Assembly: GCA_000435175.1 (NCBI GenBank)
Contig: FR880046.1
Span: forward strand, 49,852-113,851
DNA from: Clostridium sp. CAG:245
GTDB taxonomy: Bacteria > Bacillota > Clostridia > TANB77 > CAG-508
Reading direction: 5' to 3'
Length of the DNA: 64,000 nucleotides
Positions 46,872 through 55,781 of this stretch are shown in pieces; positions within the stretch are counted from its first letter, which is position 1, and the number at the start of each line of letters is the position of its first letter. The position numbers and the translations under genes were made by a program. The notes below the pieces were generated by a model, which saw nothing but the letters and a program-made list of their open reading frames with translations, was not told the DNA's origin and did not search any database.

Positions 46872-47441
46872 ATGTCGGAAATTACGAAAAGAGCATTAGC
46901 TACATCTTTAAAGAAGTTGCTGTCTCAAAAAGAATTAACAAAAATATCTATTAAGGATATAACAGATGATTGTGGAATACAGAGGCAAACTTTTTATTAT
47001 CATTTTGCAGATGTATATGATTTGATAGAGTGGATATATACTAATGAGGTTATTAAACCAATTATTCACGATAAAGATACATATGAAAAGTGGAAGGAAG
47101 GATTTCTTAGTATTTTTAATTATGTGCAAGATAATAAGGATTTTGTGAGAAATACATATAACTCAATAAGTAGAAAATATGTAAACAAATTTATATATGA
47201 ACATACTGATAAATTATTGAAAAATGTAATCGATGAAGAAGCGGAAAAAGAAAGCATAAAGGTACAAGACGAAGATAAGACTTTTATAGCTACATTTTAT
47301 AGATATTCATTTGTAGGAATAATTCAGAATTGGATAGAAGAAGGCATGAAGGAAAGTCCAAAAGAAATAATAGAAAAGTTAAGTAAAATTTTAGATGGAA
47401 GTTTTAAAAAAGCTTTGTATAATTTAAGCAATGATAGGTAA
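46872..47441 (+). CDS. TetR family transcriptional regulator
   Basis: 189 residues. The N-terminal helix-turn-helix is ALATSLKKLLSQKELTKISIKDITDDCGIQRQTFYYHFADVYDLIEWIY. The C-terminal part resembles the dihydroxyacetone-kinase-regulator-like TetR group (TetR_C). It lies 140 bases upstream of the oleate hydratase gene in the same direction and is a likely regulator of it, perhaps sensing unsaturated fatty acids; this pairing is common in Gram-positive bacteria. AAGAGGTACAGT precedes the ATG. Confidence 0.85.
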   Translation: MSEITKRALATSLKKLLSQKELTKISIKDITDDCGIQRQTFYYHFADVYDLIEWIYTNEVIKPIIHDKDTYEKWKEGFLSIFNYVQDNKDFVRNTYNSISRKYVNKFIYEHTDKLLKNVIDEEAEKESIKVQDEDKTFIATFYRYSFVGIIQNWIEEGMKESPKEIIEKLSKILDGSFKKALYNLSNDR

Positions 47442-47581
47442 AATATTTACTGATTGTTTAATAAATTTTTGACAATTATATAAATTTGTAAAATTTTTTG
47501 ACATTATGAAAAAACTGGTTATTGAAAATTATAAATTTTTATTTTTATAATAAATTTATTAAAACTAAGGAGGTAAAATTT

Positions 47582-49357
47582 ATGTATTATAGTAGTGGAA
47601 ATTACGAAGCTTTTGCAAGACCTGTTAAACCAGAGGGTGTTGATGATAAATCAGCATATATTATAGGCTCTGGACTCGGAGCTCTTGCTGCAGCTTGTTT
47701 TCTAGTTCGTGATGGACAGATGAAAGGCGAAAAAGTTCATATTCTTGAAAAGGACTCAATTCCAGGAGGCGCATGTGATGGATATAAGTATGACAATTTA
47801 GGATATGTTATGCGTGGCGGGAGAGAGATGGATAACCATTTTGAATGCATGTGGGACTTATTCCGTTCAATTCCATCAATAGAAACAGAAGGTGTAAGTG
47901 TTTTAGACGAATATTATTGGCTTAATAAAAAGGATCCAAATTATTCTTTAATGAGAGCCACTATAAATAGAGGTGAAGATGCACATACAGATAAGAAATT
48001 TGGTTTGTCTGATAAAGGTGCAATGGAAATATTAAAATTGTTCTTTACTCCAAATGAAGAACTATACGATAAAAAGATTACTGATTTTTTTGATGATGAA
48101 GTGTTAAATTCAAATTTCTGGTTATATTGGCGTACCATGTTTGCCTTTGAAAATTGGCACAGTGCATTGGAAATGAAGTTATATATACAAAGATATATAC
48201 ATCATATTGGCGGATTGCCAGATTTTACAGCATTAAGATTTACAAAATATAATCAATATGAATCTATGATATTGCCAATGATTAAGTATTTGGAAGGATT
48301 CGGAGTTCAATTCCATTACAACACAAAAGTTGAAAATGTTGAGTTCGACATCCAAGAATATAAGAAAGTGGCAAAAAGAATAATATATACTACAGATGGA
48401 AATCAAAATTCTATAGATTTAACGGAAAACGATCTAGTATTTATTACGAATGGTGGATGTGTAGAAAATGCAAGACTTGGAAGTCAAAATACACCAGCTC
48501 CATTTGACTCAGAAATAAAACCAGGCGGTGGCTGGGATATGTGGAGAAAAATAGCAGAGCAATGTGATGAATTTGGTCACCCAGATAAATTCTGCTCCGA
48601 CCCAGAACAAACAAACTGGATGAGTGCAACAGTAACTACTTTAGATGGAAGAATTCCACCTTATGTAGAAAAAATATGTAAGAGAGATCCATTTAGCGGA
48701 AAGGTTGTAACTGGAGGAATAGTAACCTGTAAAGATTCTAACTGGTTATTAAGCTGGACATTTAACCGTCAACCACAATTTAGAAGTCAGCCAAAAGACC
48801 AATTAGTTGGCTGGATTTATGGATTATTTACAGATAAACCAGGAAACTTTGTTAAAAAGCCAATGAGAGAATGTACAGGAAAAGAAATTTGTATGGAATG
48901 GCTATACCATATTGGAGTTCCAGAAAATCAAATAGAAGATATGGCAGAAAAAAGTGCAAATACAATTCCATGCATGATGCCATATATAACAGCATTCTTT
49001 ATGCCAAGAAAAGATGGAGATAGACCGCTTGTTGTACCAAATGGAAGTGTAAATTTTGCATTCTTAGGACAATTTGCAGAAACCAAAAGAGATACAATAT
49101 TTACAACAGAATATTCTATACGTACAGCAATGGAAGCCGTTTACACTTTGTTAAATGTAGATAGAGGCGTGCCAGAAGTATGGGGCAGTGTGTATGATAT
49201 AAGAGATTTGTTGAATGCAACTGTAAAGCTAAGAGATGGCAAGAAAGCAACAGATATGGATATGAATTTACCACAAAGAATGGCAGTGAAAGAACTTCTA
49301 AAAAAGATAGAAGGAACAGATATAGAACTTATTTTGAAACAATATAATGTAATATAA
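47582..49357 (+). CDS. ohyA: Oleate hydratase (MCRA family)
   Basis: 591 residues, full length. The enzyme hydrates the cis-9 double bond of oleic and related acids to 10-hydroxy acids using FAD as a structural cofactor, and protects against toxic unsaturated fatty acids. The FAD fold YIIGSGLGALAAACFLVRDG is at 26-45, then ILEKDSIPGGACDG and MRGGREMDNHFECMWDLFRSIPS with the catalytic Glu region. NRQPQFRSQPKDQLVGWIYGLF and TTEYSIRTAMEAVYTLL match the family. ATG 47582 follows AAGGAGGTAAAATTT. Monocistronic, with a strong terminator. Confidence 0.95.
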   Translation: MYYSSGNYEAFARPVKPEGVDDKSAYIIGSGLGALAAACFLVRDGQMKGEKVHILEKDSIPGGACDGYKYDNLGYVMRGGREMDNHFECMWDLFRSIPSIETEGVSVLDEYYWLNKKDPNYSLMRATINRGEDAHTDKKFGLSDKGAMEILKLFFTPNEELYDKKITDFFDDEVLNSNFWLYWRTMFAFENWHSALEMKLYIQRYIHHIGGLPDFTALRFTKYNQYESMILPMIKYLEGFGVQFHYNTKVENVEFDIQEYKKVAKRIIYTTDGNQNSIDLTENDLVFITNGGCVENARLGSQNTPAPFDSEIKPGGGWDMWRKIAEQCDEFGHPDKFCSDPEQTNWMSATVTTLDGRIPPYVEKICKRDPFSGKVVTGGIVTCKDSNWLLSWTFNRQPQFRSQPKDQLVGWIYGLFTDKPGNFVKKPMRECTGKEICMEWLYHIGVPENQIEDMAEKSANTIPCMMPYITAFFMPRKDGDRPLVVPNGSVNFAFLGQFAETKRDTIFTTEYSIRTAMEAVYTLLNVDRGVPEVWGSVYDIRDLLNATVKLRDGKKATDMDMNLPQRMAVKELLKKIEGTDIELILKQYNVI

Positions 49358-49362
49358 AGATT

Positions 49363-49408
49363 AAAATGCTAATATGTCAGATAAAAAATTTTGACATATT
49401 AGCATTTT
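49363..49408 (+). terminator. Rho-independent terminator after oleate hydratase
   Basis: AAAATGCTAATATGTCA pairs with TTGACATATTAGCATTTT almost perfectly around a short AT loop. Confidence 0.85.
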
Positions 49409-49552
49409 GCTGTGATTTTAAATTGACATTTTATGTAAAATATAGTAAAATGAATAATTGTAAAAATGCTGTATAGATATATCATAGTCAAATTGACGAT
49501 GGTAATAAAAGTGTACGGCAGATGCTATACTAACAAAAGAGAGGTTAGGAGT

Positions 49553-49969
49553 ATGAAATTGAAGTTGTTTTTGTCAGATTATCAATATCGGCAGATGTTA
49601 ATGAAAGACTTGACGATGAAAATTACAGGGTTACCAATTGTGAAACAGGTTTATCATCATTATCGGGTGAACCAGTTTAAGAAGGAAAACAAAAACTTGG
49701 ACGGTTGGGAGTGCTATGTTAAACTTCTTCAGATTGAAGAGGATAACAGACGTTTTTTGTTTAACGTAGCTCTTCTGAGGCTGAAAGAATGCCTGCAGGA
49801 TGAAAAGACCACACATGAAAAACTCGAGGATCAGAAAAAATTGGTCCTGTCTTACTCGCTTATCCAAGAAGAAAGGTTTAATAGCCTCAAAACATGGATC
49901 GAGACGGTAGAAATTGGAGAGAAAGATCTCTCTATGTTAGACAATGCCATGAATGGCTTGCTAAAGTAA
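49553..49969 (+). CDS. Unrecognised 138-residue protein with two in-frame CGG (foreign-type gene)
   Basis: The product (MKLKLFLSDYQYRQMLMKDL and so on) is helical and charged, with no signal peptide; I recognise no family. AGAGGTTAGGAGT precedes the ATG. Base use is clearly richer in G and C than the neighbours. CGG is in frame at 49589 (Tyr-Gln-Tyr-Arg-Gln) and 49664 (Tyr-Arg-Val-Asn). A +1 shift at the first would leave the frame 12 codons after the start. It is bounded by a strong terminator and stands alone. Confidence 0.6.
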   Translation: MKLKLFLSDYQYRQMLMKDLTMKITGLPIVKQVYHHYRVNQFKKENKNLDGWECYVKLLQIEEDNRRFLFNVALLRLKECLQDEKTTHEKLEDQKKLVLSYSLIQEERFNSLKTWIETVEIGEKDLSMLDNAMNGLLK

Positions 49970-49986
49970 AATAGCCATTCGAAGAT

Positions 49987-50038
49987 AATCCTCTGCAACA
50001 GACGAAGAAAAAATTATGTCTGGTGCAGGGGATTTTTT
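49987..50038 (+). terminator. Rho-independent terminator after the foreign-type gene
   Basis: AATCCTCTGCA and CAGAC pair with GTCTG and TGCAGGGGATT, followed by a T-run. Confidence 0.8.
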
Positions 50039-50157
50039 ATAAAAGGAAACAATAGGTGATAAGAAGTTATAAAATTAGAAAAATCTATTTACTTTATATG
50101 CTTGGATATGTTAAAGTATAAGTAGAGTAAAAAATAAAAGAAAGGAATTTTAAAATT

Positions 50158-50748
50158 ATGAAAAAACAAACAATTATCGCAATAGTTATTGCAGTAATCG
50201 TAGTTCTTGCAATTACAATAGGAGTAGTTGTAGAAAATAGTAAAAAAACAAAAGGAGAAAGTAGTACAATAGAGACAGCTTCTCAAATGAAGGCAATGTT
50301 TAAATCTATCTATAATAAATTAGGAGATGAATTGCCAGATTTAGAAACAGCTAAAATTGATGTAAGTGATGCCTTAGCTGTAAAAGATTATACAGGTTTG
50401 CAATCAAACGAAAATGTAGAAACACTTGTTGTATCTGAACCATCAATGTCTTCACAAGCATATTCAGCAGTTGCAGTAAAAGTAAAATCGGGTGCTAATG
50501 TAGAAAAGATGAAACAAGAAATGCTAGACAATATCGACATGGCAAAATGGATTTGTGTTTCAGCTAGTAACTTATATATAACAAACAGCGGAAATACAAT
50601 ATTTATGGTAATGTCAGACGAAGACTGGGCAAAACCAGTATATGAAGCATTTAAAGAATATGTAAATAATAATATAGGAAAAGAATTAGAAAAGGTATCT
50701 GATGAGGAAGATATAGAACTACCACCAGAAATGCCAGCAGTAATGTAA
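50158..50748 (+). CDS. Membrane-anchored DUF4358-like protein
   Basis: 196 residues with an N-terminal membrane helix (TIIAIVIAVIVVLAITIGVVV) and an extracytoplasmic domain. The late segment KWICVSASNLYITNSGNTIFMVMSDE resembles DUF4358, which is often encoded next to MBOAT and DHHW genes, as here. The family name is from memory; its function is unknown but presumably relates to cell-surface O-acetylation. AAAGGAATTTTAAAATT precedes the ATG. Two inverted REP-like repeats separate it from the MBOAT gene. Confidence 0.7.
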   Translation: MKKQTIIAIVIAVIVVLAITIGVVVENSKKTKGESSTIETASQMKAMFKSIYNKLGDELPDLETAKIDVSDALAVKDYTGLQSNENVETLVVSEPSMSSQAYSAVAVKVKSGANVEKMKQEMLDNIDMAKWICVSASNLYITNSGNTIFMVMSDEDWAKPVYEAFKEYVNNNIGKELEKVSDEEDIELPPEMPAVM

Positions 50749-50754
50749 AAATTT

Positions 50755-50783
50755 CGCCCAATAGGGACGCCCCTTTTTGGGCG
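50755..50783 (+). repeat. REP-like palindrome, copy 4
   Basis: Same 29-base unit as copies 1 and 2, seven bases after the preceding stop codon. With copy 5 it forms an inverted pair around 32 AT-rich bases. Confidence 0.85.
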
Positions 50784-50815
50784 GAATTTTTTTAAAAAAA
50801 TAATTAACAAGTTTT

Positions 50816-50845
50816 CGCCCCCAAAAGGAGCGTCCCTATTGGGCG
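50816..50845 (-). repeat. REP-like palindrome, copy 5 (inverted)
   Basis: Reverse complement of the unit with small changes (CGCCCAATAGGGACGCTCCT). It ends 12 bases before the MBOAT start and overlaps that gene's ribosome binding region. Confidence 0.8.
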
Positions 50846-50857
50846 AAAGGAGGAAAC

Positions 50858-52249
50858 ATGCTTTTTACAAGTATTAGCTTTTTATATTATTTTTTACCAA
50901 TTGTATTGATTGCGTATTTTATTGTGCCAAAGAAGGCGAAAAATTTCGTGTTATTTATTGCTTCTATGGCATTTTATTTTTATGGTGAACCAAAATATAT
51001 TTTCTTGATGTTAGCAGAAATTTTTATTGCTTATATAGGAGCCATTTTAATAGCTAAATACAAAAAGAAAAGCATTTTGACAGTCACTCTTGCAATTCAT
51101 ATAGGATTGTTAGTATTTTTTAAATACACAGATTTTTTAATTGCAAATATTAATAATATTTTTAACGCAAAACTTAACTTATTACAGCTAGCATTGCCAA
51201 TAGGAATATCATTTTATACTTTTCAAATTATCAGTTATGAGATTGACGTGTTTAGAGGAAATGTTAAGGTTCAAAGAAATTTCTTAAATTTAGCAACATA
51301 TGTAGCTTTATTTCCACAGCTAATTGCAGGGCCAATTGTAAGATATGAAACGATTGAGGATGAGCTTTCTAACAGAAAACATAGCTTTGAAAATTTTGCC
51401 TATGGAGCTAGAAGATTTGTTATAGGACTTGCAAAAAAAGTACTTATCGCAAATATGCTAGGTGAATTTTGTAACAAATTTTCAGCAACTGATGAAAAGA
51501 GTGTAGTGCTATATTGGCTATTTGCAATCTCGTACATGCTACAAATATACTTTGATTTTTCGGCTTATTCGGATATGGCAATAGGACTGGGAAGAATATT
51601 TGGTTTCCACTTCTTAGAAAACTTCAACTACCCATACATATCAAAGAGCATAACAGAATTCTGGAGAAGATGGCATATTTCGCTAGGTTCGTGGTTTAGA
51701 GATTATGTTTATATTCCTCTAGGAGGAAGTAGAAAAGGAAAATTAATACTTGTGAGAAATCTTATTATAGTTTGGCTTCTTACTGGTATTTGGCATGGAG
51801 CAAGTTGGAACTTTGTAATATGGGGATTAATGTTTGGAATATTATTAATAATAGAAAAATTATGGCTTGGCAAATACATAGAAAAACTTCCAAATATTTT
51901 CAAGAGATTATATGTAATTTTTATTGTAATGATAAGTTTTATAATATTTAATGCGGGCACAATGAAGGAAGCATTTACTAATATTTCAGGATTATTTGGT
52001 GCAAATTCTACTTGTATAATAAACGATTACACAATATATTATCTAAGAAGTTACTTAATTACAATAATAATAGCGATAATCGGAGCAACACCAATTCTAA
52101 AAAATACAATCGGAGCATTGAAAACAAAACCAGTAATGAATAAGATTATTAATATATTAGAACCAATAACTATAGTAATAATTTTGCTAATTGTAACAGC
52201 GTACTTAGTTGATAATTCGTATAATCCATTTCTTTATTTTAGATTTTAA
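50858..52249 (+). CDS. MBOAT family O-acyltransferase (AlgI/DltB-like)
   Basis: 463 residues with about ten membrane helices. It transfers acyl groups to extracellular polymers with a partner SGNH-type protein. The family motif WRRWHISLGSWFRDYVYIPLGGSRKG is near residue 270 and the catalytic His is in LLTGIWHGASWNFVIWG near 310. The N-terminal FTSISFLYYFLPIVLIAYFI is typical. GAAAGGAGGAAAC precedes the ATG. The next gene encodes a DHHW/AlgX-like protein, the usual partner, so together they probably O-acetylate a surface glycan. Confidence 0.92.
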   Translation: MLFTSISFLYYFLPIVLIAYFIVPKKAKNFVLFIASMAFYFYGEPKYIFLMLAEIFIAYIGAILIAKYKKKSILTVTLAIHIGLLVFFKYTDFLIANINNIFNAKLNLLQLALPIGISFYTFQIISYEIDVFRGNVKVQRNFLNLATYVALFPQLIAGPIVRYETIEDELSNRKHSFENFAYGARRFVIGLAKKVLIANMLGEFCNKFSATDEKSVVLYWLFAISYMLQIYFDFSAYSDMAIGLGRIFGFHFLENFNYPYISKSITEFWRRWHISLGSWFRDYVYIPLGGSRKGKLILVRNLIIVWLLTGIWHGASWNFVIWGLMFGILLIIEKLWLGKYIEKLPNIFKRLYVIFIVMISFIIFNAGTMKEAFTNISGLFGANSTCIINDYTIYYLRSYLITIIIAIIGATPILKNTIGALKTKPVMNKIINILEPITIVIILLIVTAYLVDNSYNPFLYFRF

Positions 52250-52266
52250 GAAAGGAAACAATAAAA

Positions 52267-53355
52267 ATGAGTGATAATGTAAAAAACGCAGTTATTACGA
52301 TAATATTTGTGAGCGTCTTAGTTATAACTATGATTGTAAATATTGCTAAAAAAGACGGTACTATATCGATTTCGGAAAGAAGAAAGTTAGAACAGTTTCC
52401 AAGTTTTTCTATATATAAGTTATTCAATGGGAAATTTTTCGAAAAATTTGATAAATATACAACAGACCAGTTTACCTACAGAGACAATTTGAGAAAATTA
52501 AAGGTAGAAACCGAATTAAATATTTTCAAAAAGAAAGATTATAATAATTTATATGAATACAATGGATATATCATAAATCAAGAATATCCGCTAAATGAGA
52601 AATCTATTGAAAATCTTTCAAACAAGGTAAAACAAATAGCAAACCAGTATTTGACAGAGAATAACAATGTGTATTTCACTATAGTTCCAGATAAAAATTA
52701 TTTTGTGGATAAGGACAATTTAAAGTTAGATTATAACAAAATGGAAGATATGTTAAAAGCAGATTTAACGTTTGCTGAATACATAAAAATAAATGATTTG
52801 CTAGAATTATCAGACTATTATAAGACAGATACACACTGGAAACAAGAAAATATATTAAAAATCGCAGAAAAAATTGCAAATCAGATGAATGCAAATATAT
52901 CAAAAGATTATGAAACTATAAGAATTACTGATTTTAAAGGCGTATATAGTGGTCAACTTCCAATTAGCAGTGAAAACGACGAAATAAAAGTACTAACCAA
53001 TGACACATTAAAAAGATGCAAGGTATATAATTATGAAACAAAAGAGTATTCTGGTATTTACAATTTAAATAAAATAAATAGTTTAGATAAATATGATGTA
53101 TATCTATCAGGAGCAACGCCAATGCTAACAATAGAGAATCCAGATTATAATGGTACTAAAGAACTAATAGTATTTAGGGACTCTTATGGTAGCAGTTTAA
53201 TTCCATTATTGGTTACAGGATATAGCAAAGTAACAGTGGTCGATACAAGATATATATCACCAAAGTTGCTAAATCAATATATAGAATTTAAAGACCAAGA
53301 TGTGTTATTTATGTACAGTACATTAATAATAAATAATAGCACAACACTAAAATAA
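52267..53355 (+). CDS. DHHW family protein (AlgX/DltD-like, SGNH fold)
   Basis: 362 residues with an N-terminal membrane anchor (AVITIIFVSVLVITMIVNIA). Family marks are ERRKLEQFPSFS and KYTTDQFTYRDNLRKLK, then the catalytic pair: YYKTDTHWKQEN near 190 and IVFRDSYGSSLIPLL near 300, giving the Ser-His-Asp set. It lies 17 bases after the MBOAT gene and is its presumed extracytoplasmic acetyl carrier or transferase. AAAGGAAACAATAAAA precedes the ATG. Intact. Confidence 0.88.
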   Translation: MSDNVKNAVITIIFVSVLVITMIVNIAKKDGTISISERRKLEQFPSFSIYKLFNGKFFEKFDKYTTDQFTYRDNLRKLKVETELNIFKKKDYNNLYEYNGYIINQEYPLNEKSIENLSNKVKQIANQYLTENNNVYFTIVPDKNYFVDKDNLKLDYNKMEDMLKADLTFAEYIKINDLLELSDYYKTDTHWKQENILKIAEKIANQMNANISKDYETIRITDFKGVYSGQLPISSENDEIKVLTNDTLKRCKVYNYETKEYSGIYNLNKINSLDKYDVYLSGATPMLTIENPDYNGTKELIVFRDSYGSSLIPLLVTGYSKVTVVDTRYISPKLLNQYIEFKDQDVLFMYSTLIINNSTTLK

Positions 53356-53384
53356 GCATAGTCTGATATTAAAAAGGAGATATT

Positions 53385-53636
53385 ATGATAGAAATAGTAT
53401 TTAAATTGGATGAGAACAAGGCGATTGCATATGACTCCGAGAACAAGGTTGGCGAATGTGATTTTGAGAAAATAGATGATATTTGGAATATAACACATAC
53501 AGAAGTTGATAGTGATTATCAAGGACAAGGTATAGCTAGAAAGTTAGTAGAAAATGTTATAGAAAATTCTCAAAAATATAATAAAAAGATAACAGCAACA
53601 TGTTCATATGCAAGAAAAATAATTGAGAAAGAATAA
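53385..53636 (+). CDS. Small GNAT-type N-acetyltransferase (YjdJ-like)
   Basis: 83 residues, typical of the short YidJ/YjdJ-type GNAT family. The acetyl-CoA loop is HTEVDSDYQGQGIARKLVENVIE, followed by ITATCSYARKIIEK. The substrate is unknown. AAAAGGAGATATT precedes the ATG. It may be cotranscribed with the MBOAT-DHHW pair (29-base gap) or be independent. Confidence 0.85.
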   Translation: MIEIVFKLDENKAIAYDSENKVGECDFEKIDDIWNITHTEVDSDYQGQGIARKLVENVIENSQKYNKKITATCSYARKIIEKE

Positions 53637-53657
53637 TTTTTAATAATTAGAAAATAC

Positions 53658-53686
53658 TTGCATATAATAAAAATGTATATTATAAT
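53658..53686 (+). promoter_or_regulatory. Promoter of the ToxI-like antitoxin RNA
   Basis: TTGCAT and a perfect TATAAT are separated by 17 bases. No start codon with a ribosome binding site follows before the terminator at 53788. Confidence 0.6.
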
Positions 53687-53691
53687 ATATA

Positions 53692-53820
53692 AAGAATATG
53701 GTGTTGGTAATAAGGCAATACCAAAGGAGAAAAAATTCTCAAAAAAAGTTGGTGAATCCAGCCATAAAATTGGAACTTAAAAAAGGAAGGTTAGAGTGTA
53801 AAGCTCTAATCTTTTTTTTA
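53692..53820 (+). ncRNA. Candidate type III antitoxin RNA (ToxI-like)
   Basis: Type III systems place a repeat-bearing RNA and a leaky terminator directly before the toxin gene, which is the layout here. Two related stretches start GTTGGTAAT (53703) and GTTGGTGAAT (53749), 46 bases apart. The first can form TTGGTA/TACCAA. The RNA ends in GGTTAGAG/GCTCTAATC and a T-run (53788-53819). The number of repeats (two) is low, and their likeness is modest, so the exact processed unit is not certain. Confidence 0.55.
53788..53819 (+). terminator. Terminator between the ToxI-like RNA and toxN
   Basis: GGTTAGAG pairs with CTCTAATC around a short loop and is followed by about eight T. In type III systems this terminator sets the antitoxin-to-toxin ratio. 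A second promoter (TTGCAA, 18 bases, TATAAT at 53839-53868) lies after it, so toxN may also have its own transcript. Confidence 0.75.
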
Positions 53821-53896
53821 CAAATTTTAGAAAAATACTTGCAAACATATGTACGTATGTGATATAATGCAGAAAATGTATAAGGAGCTGGTTGGT

Positions 53897-54421
53897 ATGA
53901 TTAAAAATTTACAAATTATAAGAGTGAATACAAATTATTGCGATTATTTAAGAAAATTTGATTCAAGAGTAGCCTACAATATGAATGAAAAAGAGATTAG
54001 ACCTTTTGTAGGAATATTATTCAAGATAGAAGATTGCGAATATTTTGCACCACTATCTAGTCCAAAGTCGAAACACAAGAAAATGAAAAATACCATTGAT
54101 TTTCTAAAGATAAAAAACGGTGAACTTGGAGCTGTGAATTTTAATAACATGATTCCTGTAAAAAGTGATTATTACTCTATTATTGATTTAAATCAATCAA
54201 CTTTAACTCTAAATGAAGCAAAATACCAGAAACTATTAAAAGAACAATTAGCTTGGTTAAACGCAAATTATATTCAAGTAAAAGATAAATCATATAAATT
54301 ATATACTTTATATAACAAAGGAAAACTGCCAGAAACCATGAGAGAAAGATGTTGTAATTTTAAGCTACTAGAAGAAAAATGTTTAAAATATACTATTATA
54401 GATAGGAGTTTACATGGATAA
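53897..54421 (+). CDS. toxN: Type III toxin-antitoxin endoribonuclease ToxN/AbiQ family
   Basis: 174 residues, full length. The family pattern is clear: IIRVNTNYCDYLRKFDSRVAYN, then RPFVGILFKIEDCEYFAPLSSPKSKHKKMKNTIDFLKI and GAVNFNNMIPV. The SSPKxKH stretch holds the catalytic and RNA-binding residues. The toxin cuts RNA and is held inactive by its repeat RNA; known members abort phage infection. ATG 53897 follows AAGGAGCTGGTTGGT; an upstream 16-codon extension starts in the promoter. Its end overlaps the tag start by eight bases. Confidence 0.9.
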   Translation: MIKNLQIIRVNTNYCDYLRKFDSRVAYNMNEKEIRPFVGILFKIEDCEYFAPLSSPKSKHKKMKNTIDFLKIKNGELGAVNFNNMIPVKSDYYSIIDLNQSTLTLNEAKYQKLLKEQLAWLNANYIQVKDKSYKLYTLYNKGKLPETMRERCCNFKLLEEKCLKYTIIDRSLHG

Positions 54422-54962
54422 TAAAAAAAGATGCAAGTGGTGCAATATGAAGAATTCACTATATATAAAATATCATGATGAGGAATGGTGCAAACCGAAC
54501 TTTGATGAGAAATATTTATATGAGATGCTTATATTAGAGTCTTTTCAAGCTGGACTTTCTTGGGAGTGTGTACTAAATAAAAGACAAGCCTTTGAGATGG
54601 CTTATGATAACTTTAACATAGAAAAAGTATGCCAATATGATGATGAAAAAGTCATAGAACTGCAACAAAATAAAAAGATAATTAGAAATAAATTAAAGAT
54701 AAAAGCAAGCATAAACAATTCTAAAATATTTAAGAATATACAAAAAGAATTTGGCTCGTTCAATAACTATTTAAAGACTTTCACAGATGGCAAAACATAC
54801 TATGAAATAGATAAGACAACATCTCCAATTTCTGATGCTATCTCAAAAAACCTACAAAAAAGAGGAATGAAATTTGTAGGTTCAACAATAATATATTCAT
54901 ATTTACAGGCAATAGGAGTGATTATATCTCATGATAAAGATTGTTTTCTTTTCGCCCAATAG
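54414..54962 (+). CDS. tag: DNA-3-methyladenine glycosylase I
   Basis: 182 residues. Tag removes 3-methyladenine from alkylated DNA. The zinc ligands are in RCKWC near the N-terminus and in SHDKDC near the C-terminus. The family segments YHDEEWCKPNFDEKYLYEMLILESFQAGLSWECVLNKR and GSFNNYLKTF are clear. It overlaps toxN by eight bases (ATG inside the toxN end), so it may be cotranscribed. The last codons Phe-Ala-Gln-stop are provided by a REP-like repeat; that repeat replaces the usual C-terminal tail. Confidence 0.93.
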   Translation: MDNKKRCKWCNMKNSLYIKYHDEEWCKPNFDEKYLYEMLILESFQAGLSWECVLNKRQAFEMAYDNFNIEKVCQYDDEKVIELQQNKKIIRNKLKIKASINNSKIFKNIQKEFGSFNNYLKTFTDGKTYYEIDKTTSPISDAISKNLQKRGMKFVGSTIIYSYLQAIGVIISHDKDCFLFAQ

Positions 54963-54981
54963 GGACGCCCCTTTTTGGTCG
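54953..54981 (+). repeat. REP-like palindrome, copy 6 (supplies the tag stop codon)
   Basis: Same unit as at 26190, with one change in the right arm (GGTCG). Its CCCAATAG encodes Ala-Gln-stop of tag in the same phase as in tdk. Confidence 0.85.
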
Positions 54982-55063
54982 ATTAGTTTTTTATATATTG
55001 AAAAATATTTAAATATTTGATAGTATGGGAAAAGAAAGAATATTATTTAGCAAGGAGATCAAA

Positions 55064-55771
55064 GTGGAAAGAATAGATAAGATAATAGCTTCTCAAACTA
55101 ACTATTCAAGAAAAGACGTTAAAAAGCTTATATCTCAGAAGAAAGTAAGAGTAAATGACGAGATTGTAAAAAGACCAGAACAAAAGTTTGATGAGCAACA
55201 AGATACAATATATATAGATGAAAATAAATTAGATATGAAGAAACACATATACCTAGTACTCAACAAGCCACAGGGATACATATCAGCAACAGAAGATAGA
55301 ACAGCAAAGACGGTATTAGATTTAGTACCAGAGCAATATATGAGAAAAGGATTATTCCCGGCGGGAAGACTAGACAAAGATACTACTGGAATGATGATTA
55401 TAACAGACGATGGCGAGTTTGCACACAACATACTAGCTCCAAGAAAACACATAGAAAAAACATATAGAGTACAAATAGATATAGACATAACAGAAGAGAT
55501 GAGAGAAAAATTCAAACAAGGAATCGTTCTAAAAGACCACGTGTGCTGCCCAGCGACAATTATAGTAGAAGATAAAAATACGGCTTTAATAACAATAACA
55601 GAAGGAAAATATCATCAAATAAAAAGAATGTTTGGATGCTTTGGAGCAAAAGTAGTAAAATTGCACAGAATATCAATGGGAGGCTTACAACTACCAAGTG
55701 ACTTAGAAGAAGGACAGTGCAGAGAGCTAACTAAAGAAGAATTAGAAAAAGTATGCATAAGAGACAAGTAA
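55064..55771 (+). CDS. rRNA pseudouridine synthase (RsuA/RluB family)
   Basis: 235 residues. The N-terminal S4 domain (VERIDKIIASQTNYSRKDVKKLISQKKVRVN) is followed by the catalytic domain with the motif FPAGRLDKDTTGMMIITDDG (catalytic Asp in GRLD) and EGKYHQIKRMFGCFGAKVVKLHRISMGGL. It makes pseudouridine in 16S or 23S rRNA. GTG 55064 is preferred over an ATG at 55025 because AAGGAGATCAAA precedes it and families start at the S4 Arg-Ile-Asp. It is 10 bases before the pentapeptide protein gene. Confidence 0.92.
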   Translation: MERIDKIIASQTNYSRKDVKKLISQKKVRVNDEIVKRPEQKFDEQQDTIYIDENKLDMKKHIYLVLNKPQGYISATEDRTAKTVLDLVPEQYMRKGLFPAGRLDKDTTGMMIITDDGEFAHNILAPRKHIEKTYRVQIDIDITEEMREKFKQGIVLKDHVCCPATIIVEDKNTALITITEGKYHQIKRMFGCFGAKVVKLHRISMGGLQLPSDLEEGQCRELTKEELEKVCIRDK

Positions 55772-55781
55772 GGAGAATAGA

